Part shown: positions 56,945 through 64,000 of the stretch, piece by piece
How the letters are laid out: each line of letters opens with the position of its first letter
Numbering within the stretch: the first letter of the stretch is position 1
NCBI GenBank assembly: GCA_015075405.1
Contig: JABTUK010000003.1
Location: 620,001 to 684,000, forward strand
Source: Anaerolineales bacterium
GTDB taxonomy: Bacteria; Chloroflexota; Anaerolineae; 4572-78; J111
Reading direction: 5' to 3'
DNA: 64,000 nt
Position numbers and translations under genes: made by a program
Notes under the pieces: generated by a model
Database searches by the model: none
What the model was told of the DNA's origin: nothing
Seen by the model: the letters and a program-made list of their open reading frames with translations, nothing else

Positions 56945-57253
56945 CTAAACTTTGACCCACAGATATAACTTGTGGCCCTCTTCGACCGCCTCCCAGCGGA
57001 CGGCTAAAATATCAAGTTCACCCCGCGCCCCATCGCCGGTAGGAAAATCGAGGCGGGCGGGCCGGCCCTCGCGCCAGGCTGTCTGGCAGCGGTCCACCAG
57101 CTTGGGACCGTTGAAGGTTCGCATCTCGCACATGGCAACATCGCCATTATCCGAGCTTTCCAAAACGCTCAGCGGCCAGCCATTGGCCACGTCGCGGAAA
57201 TCCGGCGGCGGGCCTTCAACAATAGTAATGTAGGCCGGTTTTTGTTGTTCCAT
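56945..57253 (-). CDS. Hypothetical protein, 102 residues
   Basis: I do not recognise it. It starts MEQQKPAYITIVEGPPPDFRD in parts, is small, soluble and acidic, and ends HKLYLWVKV. I chose ATG 57253 because AGGTGAG stands seven bases upstream; the frame is open to 57265. It lies alone between the kinase gene and lpdA, convergent to the former. Codon use is like its neighbours. Confidence 0.6.
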   Translation of the reverse strand: MEQQKPAYITIVEGPPPDFRDVANGWPLSVLESSDNGDVAMCEMRTFNGPKLVDRCQTAWREGRPARLDFPTGDGARGELDILAVRWEAVEEGHKLYLWVKV

Positions 57254-57329
57254 GTTGGGTCTCACCTTTGGGGAAAGTCACCCGCTTTTTATTTGCAGCG
57301 GTACTTGTAATATTTTACACAAAAGTTGT

Positions 57330-57351
57330 CAGGCCGCCAATTGGCGGCCTG
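57330..57351. terminator. Perfect palindrome, possible terminator
   Basis: CAGGCCGCCAATTGGCGGCCTG is a self-complementary 22-base segment (quoted here as CAGGCCGCCAA and its reverse complement). The following bases are T-rich but not a clean run, so it may be an operator site instead. Confidence 0.45.
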
Positions 57352-57392
57352 ATTTCAATTTGTTTAACACGCTTCCCCTTTGGGGGTGATAG

Positions 57393-57401
57393 TGGTATAA
57401 T
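57393..57401 (+). promoter_or_regulatory. Extended -10 promoter of lpdA
   Basis: TGGTATAAT at 57393-57401 is a perfect extended -10. No good -35 is visible. The start of transcription would be near 57408, about 36 bases before the ATG. Confidence 0.65.
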
Positions 57402-57443
57402 GCGCAAACTTAGCTCAAAATCTCATTTTAGAAAGGTAAACCG

Positions 57444-58820
57444 ATGAGCAGCTATGATACAATTGTCATTGGCAGTGGGCCGGGTGGCTATGTTGCGGCC
57501 ATCAAGGCCAGCCAATTGGGACAAAAAACGGCCATTGTCGAGAAGGAACATCTGGGCGGCATCTGCCTCAATTGGGGCTGTATTCCCACCAAAGCCCTGC
57601 TGCGTAACGCCGAGGTGGTCAACCTGTTAAAAGAAGGTAAAACTTTTGGTTTTAGTTTTGATAACTTAAAGGTTGATTACAGCGCCGCCCAGCAGCGCAG
57701 CCGCCAGGTGAGCCAGCGCCAGGCCAAAGGCGTCGCCTTTTTGATGAAAAAGAACAATATCCAGGTGATTGACGGCTTTGGCGCGCTCAAAAGCCCCACC
57801 GAAGTTGACGTCAACGGCGAAACTCACACGGCCAAAAACATCATCATTGCCACCGGCGCGCGCGCCCGCAGCATCCCCGGCGTCACCATTGACGGCCAGA
57901 AATTATTGACCTACCACCAGGCGCTGGAATTGACCGACGTGCCGGCTTCCATGATTGTGGTCGGCGCGGGCGCGATTGGCATGGAATTTGCCCACGTTTT
58001 CCGCAGTTACGGCGCTGAGGTAACGGTGGTCGAGATGCTGCCGCGCGTGCTGCCGCTGGAAGATGAAGAGATCAGCCAGGAGGTCGCCAAGCAGTTTGGC
58101 CGGAACGGGATAAAGGTAAAAACCGGGGCCAAGGTTGAAAAAGTCGAAACGGAGGGCGAGGGCGTCACCCTGACCATCAGCCAAAATGGGCAAACCGAAA
58201 CTCTTAAGGCCGACAAGGCCCTGATTGCCATCGGCGTGGCCCCCAACAGCGAAAATATGGGCCTGGAGACGGTCGGCGTTAAAACCGAGCGCGGTTTTAT
58301 CCAAATCAATGAGCGGATGCAGACCAGCGTGACCAATATCTACGCCATTGGCGATGTGACCGGCAAGCTGGCCCTGGCTCATGTCGCCAGCGCCCAAGCG
58401 TTGGTGGCCGCCGAGGCCATTGCCGGCCACGAAACCCGCCCCCTCAATTATACCAACATGCCGCGCTGTACCTACTGCTACCCCGAAGTGGGGTCGGTGG
58501 GGCTAACCGAGGCCCAGGCCAAAGAAAAGGGCTACGATGTCAAAACCGGCAAATTCCCCTTTATGCCCAATGGCAAGGCCGTTGGCCTGGCCGAGACGGT
58601 TGGCTTTATCAAAATTGTGGCGGAGAGCAAATACAACGAGGTTTTGGGGGTGCATATGGTCGGCCCGCATGTCACCGAGCTGCTGGCTGGACCTACTGGG
58701 ATGATTGGCCTGGAAACTACCCTGGAAGAACTGGCCCACACCGTCCATCCCCACCCCACCCTGAGCGAAGTGGTCATGGAAGCCGCCCACGTGGCCCTGG
58801 GGGAGGCGATTCATATTTGA
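57444..58820 (+). CDS. lpdA: Dihydrolipoyl dehydrogenase
   Basis: A 458-residue flavoprotein disulfide reductase, the E3 of 2-oxoacid dehydrogenases or the L protein of glycine cleavage. FAD binding is IGSGPGGYVAAIKA. The redox pair is in GGICLNWGCIPTKALL (about 39-54), the NAD loop is VVGAGAIGMEFA and the catalytic His-Glu region is HPHPTLSEVVMEAA. AAAGG precedes the ATG. It stands alone without E1 or E2 genes, so it probably serves several complexes. Confidence 0.95.
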   Translation: MSSYDTIVIGSGPGGYVAAIKASQLGQKTAIVEKEHLGGICLNWGCIPTKALLRNAEVVNLLKEGKTFGFSFDNLKVDYSAAQQRSRQVSQRQAKGVAFLMKKNNIQVIDGFGALKSPTEVDVNGETHTAKNIIIATGARARSIPGVTIDGQKLLTYHQALELTDVPASMIVVGAGAIGMEFAHVFRSYGAEVTVVEMLPRVLPLEDEEISQEVAKQFGRNGIKVKTGAKVEKVETEGEGVTLTISQNGQTETLKADKALIAIGVAPNSENMGLETVGVKTERGFIQINERMQTSVTNIYAIGDVTGKLALAHVASAQALVAAEAIAGHETRPLNYTNMPRCTYCYPEVGSVGLTEAQAKEKGYDVKTGKFPFMPNGKAVGLAETVGFIKIVAESKYNEVLGVHMVGPHVTELLAGPTGMIGLETTLEELAHTVHPHPTLSEVVMEAAHVALGEAIHI

Positions 58821-58875
58821 GATTTGAGATTAGAGATTGGAGATTAAATTTTACCAATCTCCAATCTCTAATCTC
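58819..58875. repeat. Micro-palindrome between lpdA and selC
   Basis: GAGATTTGAGATTAGAGATTG faces CCAATCTCCAATCTCTAATC across a short spacer. It begins at the lpdA stop codon and ends just 3' of selC. Confidence 0.85.
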
Positions 58876-58882
58876 GCTTTTA

Positions 58883-58978
58883 CGGGAGTAGATGGGAGTC
58901 GAACCCACCGGCGCCTGCTGCTCGCAACCGCCCACTGATTTTGAAGACCAGGGCCGCCACCGGGCGACATCCACCCCC
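58883..58978 (-). tRNA. selC: tRNA-Sec (selenocysteine), anticodon TCA
   Basis: Read on the minus strand, GGGGGTGG pairs with CTACTCCC as an 8-bp acceptor stem (58978-58971 with 58891-58884, with G-U pairs). The D arm is GTCGCC-CGGT-GGCGGC with six base pairs. The anticodon arm CTGGT-CTTCAAA-ATCAG carries TCA, which reads UGA. A long extra arm and the T arm GTGGG-TTCGACT-CCCAT follow, then discriminator G at 58883. Eight-plus-five acceptor and T pairs, a six-pair D stem and the large extra arm are hallmarks of bacterial tRNA-Sec. CCA is not encoded. It implies that UGA is decoded as selenocysteine in this organism. Confidence 0.9.
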
Positions 58979-59104
58979 GCCAGATATTTTAGGCGATTTT
59001 AGAGGTTTGGCAATTGGTTGAATCTAACCACAAAACCCCATCGAGTTGGTGGGGTTTTGATTTGTCAAGATGGATGCTATTCGATTTTAGGAGGTTCTAT
59101 TAGC

Positions 59105-59884
59105 CTAGCGGTTGCGCTCGCCGCGCACAAACAGAAATGTGCCGACAACCAGGAACACAAAAAACATGGCTGCCATGACCATCAGGTTGAAGATGGGGTT
59201 TTGCAGCACCACTTTGTCGTAATCCGGCTGGCCGGCATAGAAGATACCGCGCGCAAAGTCAACCGCGTAGCGCATGGGCGAAATGCGCGAGAGAATATCC
59301 AGATACCAGGGCAGGGACTTGATCGGCGAAAAAACGCCGGCCAGGAAAAATTGGGGCAATAAGATAAACGGGAAAATTTGATCGGCGGCCCGGCGGCTGG
59401 TCAGGCTGGCCATAATGATGATGCCAAAAGCGCCGCCAAATAAGCAAATGACCAGCGCCACCGGGAGAAGGCCGACCAATTGCGGCCCGCTGAGGGGAAT
59501 GCCCAGCAGCAGGCCGAAGATGACAATCGCCACCCCCTGGCTCACCGCTACCAGGGATTCGCCCAGAATCTTGCCAAAGATAATCGAGTAGCGGGAAATC
59601 GGTGAAACAAAGATTTCCTGGCTGAAGTCGTTCTCCCGGTCCTCAATCAGCGAGATAAGACCGAGCGCCGCCGATTGAAACAGGGTTTGGGCCAGGACCC
59701 CGGTAAAGGTGAAAACCAAAAAATTGTAGCCCATATCTTCGCCCAGATTGGCCTGCAAACTGCCCCCCAGGGCAACGATAAAAATCAGTGGAAAAACCAG
59801 CGTCGAAACCAGACGAGGCATGTCACGCAGGAATTTGAGCAGGTCACGGTAGGCCAGCGTCGAGATGGCGTTAACTTCGGTCAT
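59105..59884 (-). CDS. ABC-2 type exporter permease (DrrB-like)
   Basis: A 259-residue membrane protein with six helices. STLVFPLIFIVALGGSL in the first part and RENDFSQEIFVSPISRYSIIFGK (coupling loop, read in parts) match the DrrB/NodJ branch. The end MVMAAMFFVFLVVGTFLFVRGERNR is the last helix and tail. ATG 59884 has GGAGGAG just before it and overlaps the ATPase gene by 14 bases. With the ATPase it forms a drug, lipid or polysaccharide exporter. Confidence 0.9.
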   Translation of the reverse strand: MTEVNAISTLAYRDLLKFLRDMPRLVSTLVFPLIFIVALGGSLQANLGEDMGYNFLVFTFTGVLAQTLFQSAALGLISLIEDRENDFSQEIFVSPISRYSIIFGKILGESLVAVSQGVAIVIFGLLLGIPLSGPQLVGLLPVALVICLFGGAFGIIIMASLTSRRAADQIFPFILLPQFFLAGVFSPIKSLPWYLDILSRISPMRYAVDFARGIFYAGQPDYDKVVLQNPIFNLMVMAAMFFVFLVVGTFLFVRGERNR

Positions 59885-60812
59885 GCTCCTCCACAATGGC
59901 CAGGTAAGCATCTTCCAGGGTGGGAGTATGGGTTTGCAGCACCGTCAGCGGGGTATTGATGCCTTTAATCACCTGCTGGGCGCTATGCCCGTTGAGGCTG
60001 ACCTTGAAGCGGGGCGTTTCGGTAAAGGGCAGGCCCAGCCCGGCCAGTTCGGCCCGCAGTTGCTCCCGGTCGGCGGCGTCGAGCAGCAGATAGGCTTCGA
60101 CCAAATCTGCTTTGACCTGGGCCGGTGGGCCGTAGGAAATAATCTTACCGTGGTTGATGATACAGATGGTATCGGCTTCTTCGGCTTCCTCGAGGTAGTG
60201 GGTAGTCAAAAAGATGGTGGTGTCGCTTTCGGCCCGCACCTGGCGCAGATATTCCCACAAATTGCGCCGGCTGATCGGGTCGAGGCCGGTGGTTGGCTCG
60301 TCCAGAAAGAGCACTTTGGGCCGGTGAATCAGGCTGCGGATGATCTCCAGCTTGCGCTTCATCCCGCCGGAAAAAGTGCGGATGGGTTTGAAAATTTCTT
60401 TTTCAATCCCCAAAATGGCCGCCAACTGCTGAACTTGCTGCTTGTAGGCGCGAGGCATCAACATGTAAGCAGGGCGGAACGGGTACAGTCCATACAAAAT
60501 GGCGTGAAAGCGGACATTCTCTTCCGCCGTCAGATTGAGGTCGAGGCTGGGCTTCTGAAAAATAATGCCGGCCTGCCGCCGGACGGCGCTGGCCGAACTG
60601 ACAATATCGTGCCCGGCAATACAGGCCGTGCCGGAGGTCGGCGAGAGGGTGGTGGTCAGGATGGAAATAGTTGTCGTTTTGCCCGCCCCATTGGGGCCGA
60701 GGAGGGTAAAAAACTCGCCCGACTTGACGGTGAAGGAGATGCCATCAACAGCATTGGTGTCGGCGTTTTTGTAACGTTTGGTCAGATTGTTAACTTCGAT
60801 AATCGGCAACAT
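59871..60812 (-). CDS. ABC-2 exporter ATPase (DrrA-like)
   Basis: A 313-residue ATPase. Walker A is GPNGAGKTTT (about 40-49), the signature TFSGGMKRKLEI, Walker B VLFLDEPTTGLDP and the switch His in FLTTHYLEEAEEAD. The C-terminal DrrA extension covers about 225-310. The promoter at 60821-60829 lies so close to the ATG that the mRNA may be leaderless, and no Shine-Dalgarno is seen. Confidence 0.92.
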   Translation of the reverse strand: MLPIIEVNNLTKRYKNADTNAVDGISFTVKSGEFFTLLGPNGAGKTTTISILTTTLSPTSGTACIAGHDIVSSASAVRRQAGIIFQKPSLDLNLTAEENVRFHAILYGLYPFRPAYMLMPRAYKQQVQQLAAILGIEKEIFKPIRTFSGGMKRKLEIIRSLIHRPKVLFLDEPTTGLDPISRRNLWEYLRQVRAESDTTIFLTTHYLEEAEEADTICIINHGKIISYGPPAQVKADLVEAYLLLDAADREQLRAELAGLGLPFTETPRFKVSLNGHSAQQVIKGINTPLTVLQTHTPTLEDAYLAIVEEHDRS

Positions 60813-60820
60813 CGTGCCGG

Positions 60821-60829
60821 ATTATACCA
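60821..60829 (-). promoter_or_regulatory. Extended -10 promoter of the DrrAB-type operon
   Basis: TGGTATAAT on the minus strand ends eight bases before ATG 60812. Initiation would occur at or next to the start codon. Confidence 0.6.
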
Positions 60830-60911
60830 TAGGTTAAGCCAAGTTGACTACCGACAAAAGTTGTATTTTGGATTGAACGAGCAACTCCAGTTATGGAATA
60901 AAGTTAAATGG

Positions 60912-61147
60912 CACACGGATGAACACAGATTTTACGGATTTTTATTTTTTTGTAGTGGTCAACAAGATATTAGACTCAAATATCTCACGCAAAGCCGCAA
61001 AGTCGCAAAGATTTTTTATTTTCTTGGCGTTCTTGGCGTCTTCGCGTGAGATTTTACAGCCTGTTTAGTTCAACATCGTCTTGACGATTACAGATTTTTT
61101 ATTTTTTGATCTAATCTGTGCGCTTCACGTCCGTGTTAATCCGTGTC
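60912..61147. repeat. Nested micro-palindromes
   Basis: CTCACGCAAAGCCGCAAAGTC and CTTGGCGTCTTCGCGTGAG form the inner pair (60984-61050). Outer arms ACACGGATGAACACAG and ATCCGTGT-type units (60912-60943 and 61100-61147) enclose it. There is no gene in this 335-base gap. Confidence 0.7.
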
Positions 61148-61735
61148 CTAATTTGAAACTGTAGGGCGGCTAGATTGAGAAAGAGTTTTTATAACCTCTC
61201 CCTCTAAGATATACTTTAAGCGTTCCAGATTGACCAGGCAAGCCTGGCTAAGCCCGGCTGTCCCCCCCAACGCCTCTAGCATGCGCTGCGCTCGCTCGGT
61301 TTGGGGTGAAAAGCGAAAGCACTGTGTTACTTGGGTCGTAGCGCCTTGCGGTTCAAGCACTATCTCCCATTCGGAGCGGTTAAAGTCTCCATTGCCGCGT
61401 GGCAATCGTCCGGTCCAGGCGATCCGCCGGTTGGGTTCCAGGGCTGTGATTTCGGCCAGGCTGTAGGATTTTGTACCGTTGAAGGTACTGATGATGTAAT
61501 GCAATGTGGCGGTGATCATCTTCAGAAAGGACACCGGTGGCGTGAACTCGCTGGCCTTGAATTGTGAGCCAACGCCGATGGGACCGTTGTTGAGGGGTTG
61601 CACTTTGGAGATGTTTTTTACCCATTGGGGATGCTTGGTGAAGTCCAATAAATAGTCGTAAACAACCTCGACCGGGGCCTGGATGGAGATGGTAGCTTGG
61701 CCGGCGAATATGGGCACGGTTGGCAAAGTTGACAT
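61148..61735 (-). CDS. SRPBCC (START/polyketide-cyclase-like) protein
   Basis: A 195-residue ligand-binding-fold protein. The N-terminal strand ATISIQAPVEVVYDYLLDF and WVKNISKVQPL and the later ITALEPNRRIAWTG are typical of the SRPBCC superfamily. It may carry or modify a hydrophobic ligand. AGGAG precedes the ATG. It is followed on the same strand by nothing within 336 bases and preceded by the hydrolase gene with a P3 copy between, so it is probably monocistronic. Confidence 0.82.
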   Translation of the reverse strand: MSTLPTVPIFAGQATISIQAPVEVVYDYLLDFTKHPQWVKNISKVQPLNNGPIGVGSQFKASEFTPPVSFLKMITATLHYIISTFNGTKSYSLAEITALEPNRRIAWTGRLPRGNGDFNRSEWEIVLEPQGATTQVTQCFRFSPQTERAQRMLEALGGTAGLSQACLVNLERLKYILEGEVIKTLSQSSRPTVSN

Positions 61736-61778
61736 TTTGTTTCTCCTGAAAAGACAGAGATTGGTTGCTACTCAGGTC

Positions 61779-61872
61779 CATGTCATTTCGAGATCGAAGG
61801 TCGAGAAATCCCCAGGGCGCAACAAATAAAAGTAACGTATGGGGGATTTCTCCCTCCGGTCGAAATGACATG
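61779..61872. repeat. Palindromic repeat family P3, copy 5
   Basis: It is bounded by CATGTCATTTCGAGATCG and GGTCGAAATGACATG. It is closest to copy 3 in the GAGAAATCCCCAGG shoulder. Confidence 0.88.
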
Positions 61873-61898
61873 TCCAAGCAGATGAGCAGATTAAACTA

Positions 61899-62702
61899 TT
61901 ATTTATTGGCTCCGCCATTGTTGTCGGCTTGTGGTTTGAGAGCCGCGGCCAGGAAACGCTCGATCATCCCATTGACCTGCTCCGGCGCTTCGAGTTGAAG
62001 AAAATGTCCTGTACCAACCGTTTGGCCGATGACCAACTGCGGGCACAACTCTCGGAAGCGGTTTAGGTTGGCCGGAAAAACGCTGCCAATGTAAAGGGTC
62101 GGAACCTGGCAGGCGGCTGCCGCTGCGGCTGTATCGTGGGCCAGAAAGTGTTCCCAGGTTGAAACGAGGACATGTTGGGGGGTGGCGCACAGCCCTTCGA
62201 CCAGGCCGATTTTACGCTCCGAATTGTCGCCTGGTAGGAAGATAACTGTATCGGCCACCTGGCGCAACACTTCTCGATAGGCCGGGCTGCGTAAACCTGC
62301 CAACATTTGTTGAAAATTGGATTGTGCTTCGGGCGGCGGCAAAAAGGGCATGTCTAAAAGAACCAGCGCCCCTGGCAGCTCCGGGTAGCGAGCCGCCAGT
62401 TCCAGGCCAATCGCGCCCATGCTGTGAACCACTACCACCGGCTTGTACAGCCCCAACTCCTGGCACAGCCAGGCCAGGTCATCGGCAAACCCGGCGATGG
62501 TATAAGCCTGCTCCGGTTTGTCGCTCTGGCCGTGGCCGCGCCGGTCCACCGCTACCACCCGGTGATTGTGCCGAAAATAATCAAACTGGGGCGCAAAGTG
62601 GGTATGATCGCCGCCAAAGCCGTGCGCAAAAAGAAGCGGTGGCGCGCCATTGCCGGCTTCCTCATAAGTTAAAGCCACTCCATCTCGATAAAGTTTTGGC
62701 AT
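61899..62702 (-). CDS. Alpha/beta hydrolase
   Basis: A 267-residue hydrolase. The oxyanion region is LLFAHGFGGDHTHF, the nucleophile Ser is in VVHSMGAIG (the usual first Gly of GxSxG is Val-His), the acid is probably in the VPTLYIGS region or just after, and the His is in GTGHFLQLE. The substrate is unknown; esterase, haloperoxidase and lactonase relatives share this layout. GGGAGG precedes the ATG. Confidence 0.87.
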   Translation of the reverse strand: MPKLYRDGVALTYEEAGNGAPPLLFAHGFGGDHTHFAPQFDYFRHNHRVVAVDRRGHGQSDKPEQAYTIAGFADDLAWLCQELGLYKPVVVVHSMGAIGLELAARYPELPGALVLLDMPFLPPPEAQSNFQQMLAGLRSPAYREVLRQVADTVIFLPGDNSERKIGLVEGLCATPQHVLVSTWEHFLAHDTAAAAAACQVPTLYIGSVFPANLNRFRELCPQLVIGQTVGTGHFLQLEAPEQVNGMIERFLAAALKPQADNNGGANK

Positions 62703-62855
62703 GATTGCCTCCCTTTTGGTTAAAGTGATTTATTTTGTCTCCAGTTTAAGCCAAAAGGAATTTGGCGTCATCGGGGTAAACTTGTATTTTGTGATAGGAA
62801 AAGGGAGGGCAGTAGAGCCGCCTGGATAAAGGAATTTATGTAGTTATCCGAAGCC

Positions 62856-64000
62856 TTAAGAGGACGCCTCGCCGTCGCTTAGAGTAATATAGTTGTGTTT
62901 CAGGGCATAGGCCGTAGCTTCGGCCCGGTTGCGCAAGCCGATTTTGTTATAGATGTTGGCAATATGCCGCTCGACGGTGGGCAGGCTGATGACCAATTGC
63001 GCGGCAATTTCTCGGTTGGTGCGTCCCGCGGCGATGAGGCGCAAGATTTCAACTTCGCGGGCGGTGAGGCCGCCGGGGGAGTCTTGACCTGTTTTGGACG
63101 GAGTCGAGAGGTGTCCCTTAAGGGCCAGGGCGCGTTCTGCCCAGCCGGGCATGCCCAATGCCTGAAATTGAGCCAGGGCCGCGTCGAGGATCGCTTCAAT
63201 TTGGGCAGGACTGCTTGAATCGGCGCGGCTTAGAGCCAGAGCCTCATCGTAATCGGTAATGGCTCGCAGAGGACGCTGGCCTCCAGCTTCGGTGGCGCTG
63301 CGAGCCTGAGCAAAGTAGATTTCAGCCTCGTTTCTATCTCCCAACAGTGCAGCCATACGGGCCACCGTTAGCGCATTGGTGCAAAGAGGTGCGCCTTGAA
63401 AGCCCGCTGCCAGCAGGTCGAGCGCCAGCCGGCGATAGACGCCAGCAAATTCGGTCGCGCCCAGTTCCCAAACCGCAGTCGCTCCGCGATCCACTCCGCC
63501 ATTGTAAAGGTACATGGTCGGCTCTGCCTGCTCAAGAATTGCGGTCAGCGCAGCCAGGAAGCGGTGCGCTTCAGCCCTATTGCCGGCTCGGCTGTAATTG
63601 CAGGTGGCAAAGTTGAGGGCAATCAGGCCCAGTGGACCCTGAGCTGTCTGAGGATCGGTGGCAAAGCGGGCCGCTTCTTGGGCCAGGCGAGGCCAGTCTC
63701 CTTCAAGGAACTCGGCCAGGATGCTTTCGATGGCTATGCCGGCCAGGGCGCGCAGGCGGTGCAGCGACCCCAGCCGGGCGGCCATCTCTTGCGCTTGTTG
63801 CAGGGTTTGTTGCCCCTCGCCAAAATTGCCCAATATCGCCTGGCACACAGCCAGTTGGGTTAATGCCTCAGCCTGGGCCGGAATGGAGCCGTAACGCTCA
63901 CCAGCAGCCAGCAATTCGCGCAGCCGTTCGACAGCCGCCGGGATGTCGCCGTGCCGAAAAATGAGGTCACGGGCGCCTACATCCAAGGCTCTCAGAATGG
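62856..64000 (-). CDS. LuxR-family transcriptional regulator with TPR-like region, partial
   Basis: The frame is open to the window end, so the N-terminus is missing and the TTG near 63986 is not a supported start. The visible 380 residues comprise helical TPR-like repeats (QALTQLAVCQAILGNFGEGQQTL and similar, read in parts). A C-terminal LuxR HTH at the end has GGLTAREVEILRLIAAGRTN and TVERHIANIYNKIG. The layout fits large MalT/LAL-type ATP-dependent regulators, whose NTPase domain would lie beyond the window. Confidence 0.85.
   Translation of the reverse strand, partial: ILRALDVGARDLIFRHGDIPAAVERLRELLAAGERYGSIPAQAEALTQLAVCQAILGNFGEGQQTLQQAQEMAARLGSLHRLRALAGIAIESILAEFLEGDWPRLAQEAARFATDPQTAQGPLGLIALNFATCNYSRAGNRAEAHRFLAALTAILEQAEPTMYLYNGGVDRGATAVWELGATEFAGVYRRLALDLLAAGFQGAPLCTNALTVARMAALLGDRNEAEIYFAQARSATEAGGQRPLRAITDYDEALALSRADSSSPAQIEAILDAALAQFQALGMPGWAERALALKGHLSTPSKTGQDSPGGLTAREVEILRLIAAGRTNREIAAQLVISLPTVERHIANIYNKIGLRNRAEATAYALKHNYITLSDGEASS

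Noticed and set aside
59865..61049. A 394-codon plus-strand open frame opposite the DrrA-like ATPase
   Set aside because: It is a shadow of the ATPase gene continued into intergenic repeats.

Overview
The window reads as a chromosomal segment of a mesophilic Chloroflexota bacterium, most likely of the Anaerolineae. This is inferred from gene style (many zinc-ribbon and HEAT proteins, GT-C glycosyltransferase clusters, Uma2, DUF1152, several toxin-antitoxin pairs) and not from a marker-gene search. GC content is moderate to high and genes sit on both strands in short operons. There is no rRNA, phage, IS element or CRISPR array. One tRNA gene is present, for selenocysteine (58883-58978, minus), which was found from the DNA.

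Layout. 1-2003: end of an AspT/YidE-like transporter, a universal stress protein and an MFS carrier. 2346-7014 (+): a promoter, then CYTH phosphohydrolase, RtcB RNA ligase, DUF1152 protein and a CNNM/CorC membrane protein. 6947-17256 (-): a cell-envelope glycan locus with three GT-C membrane glycosyltransferases, a methyltransferase, a polyprenyl-phosphate type GT2 and a flavoprotein. 17571-25676: metabolic genes and a VapBC pair. 25750-31278 (-): a peptide-type ABC importer without ATPases, with an M20 amidohydrolase. 31582-34646 (+): mutS and fmdB. 34935-39868 (-): zinc-ribbon proteins, a cobalamin adenosyltransferase, MntA/HepT and tsaD. 40545-42262 (+): ilvE and a DUF433/DUF5615 pair. 42329-47281 (-): a complete Liv branched-chain amino acid importer. 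47504-51644 (-): a CBS protein and a two-component system. 51757-58820 (+): leuS with a candidate leader-peptide attenuator, Uma2, a histidine phosphatase coupled to a soluble histidine kinase, and lpdA. 58883-64000 (-): selC, a DrrAB-type exporter, an SRPBCC protein, an alpha/beta hydrolase and a LuxR-type regulator cut by the window end.

Two things stand out. First, leuS is preceded by a good sigma-70 promoter, a 43-codon leader ORF with nine Leu codons clustered in its last 23 positions, and a strong intrinsic terminator with a competing alternative pairing. This is the architecture of a leucine-responsive transcription attenuator. Second, the window is full of small repeats. There are at least three dispersed long palindromic families. 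There is also a class of 'micro-palindromes': short (6-10 base) units repeated in tandem and then followed by their reverse complement. Different loci use different unit sequences but the same architecture. Blocks of the same type lie in frame inside mutS, leuS and the GT-C genes, where they encode low-complexity peptide inserts.
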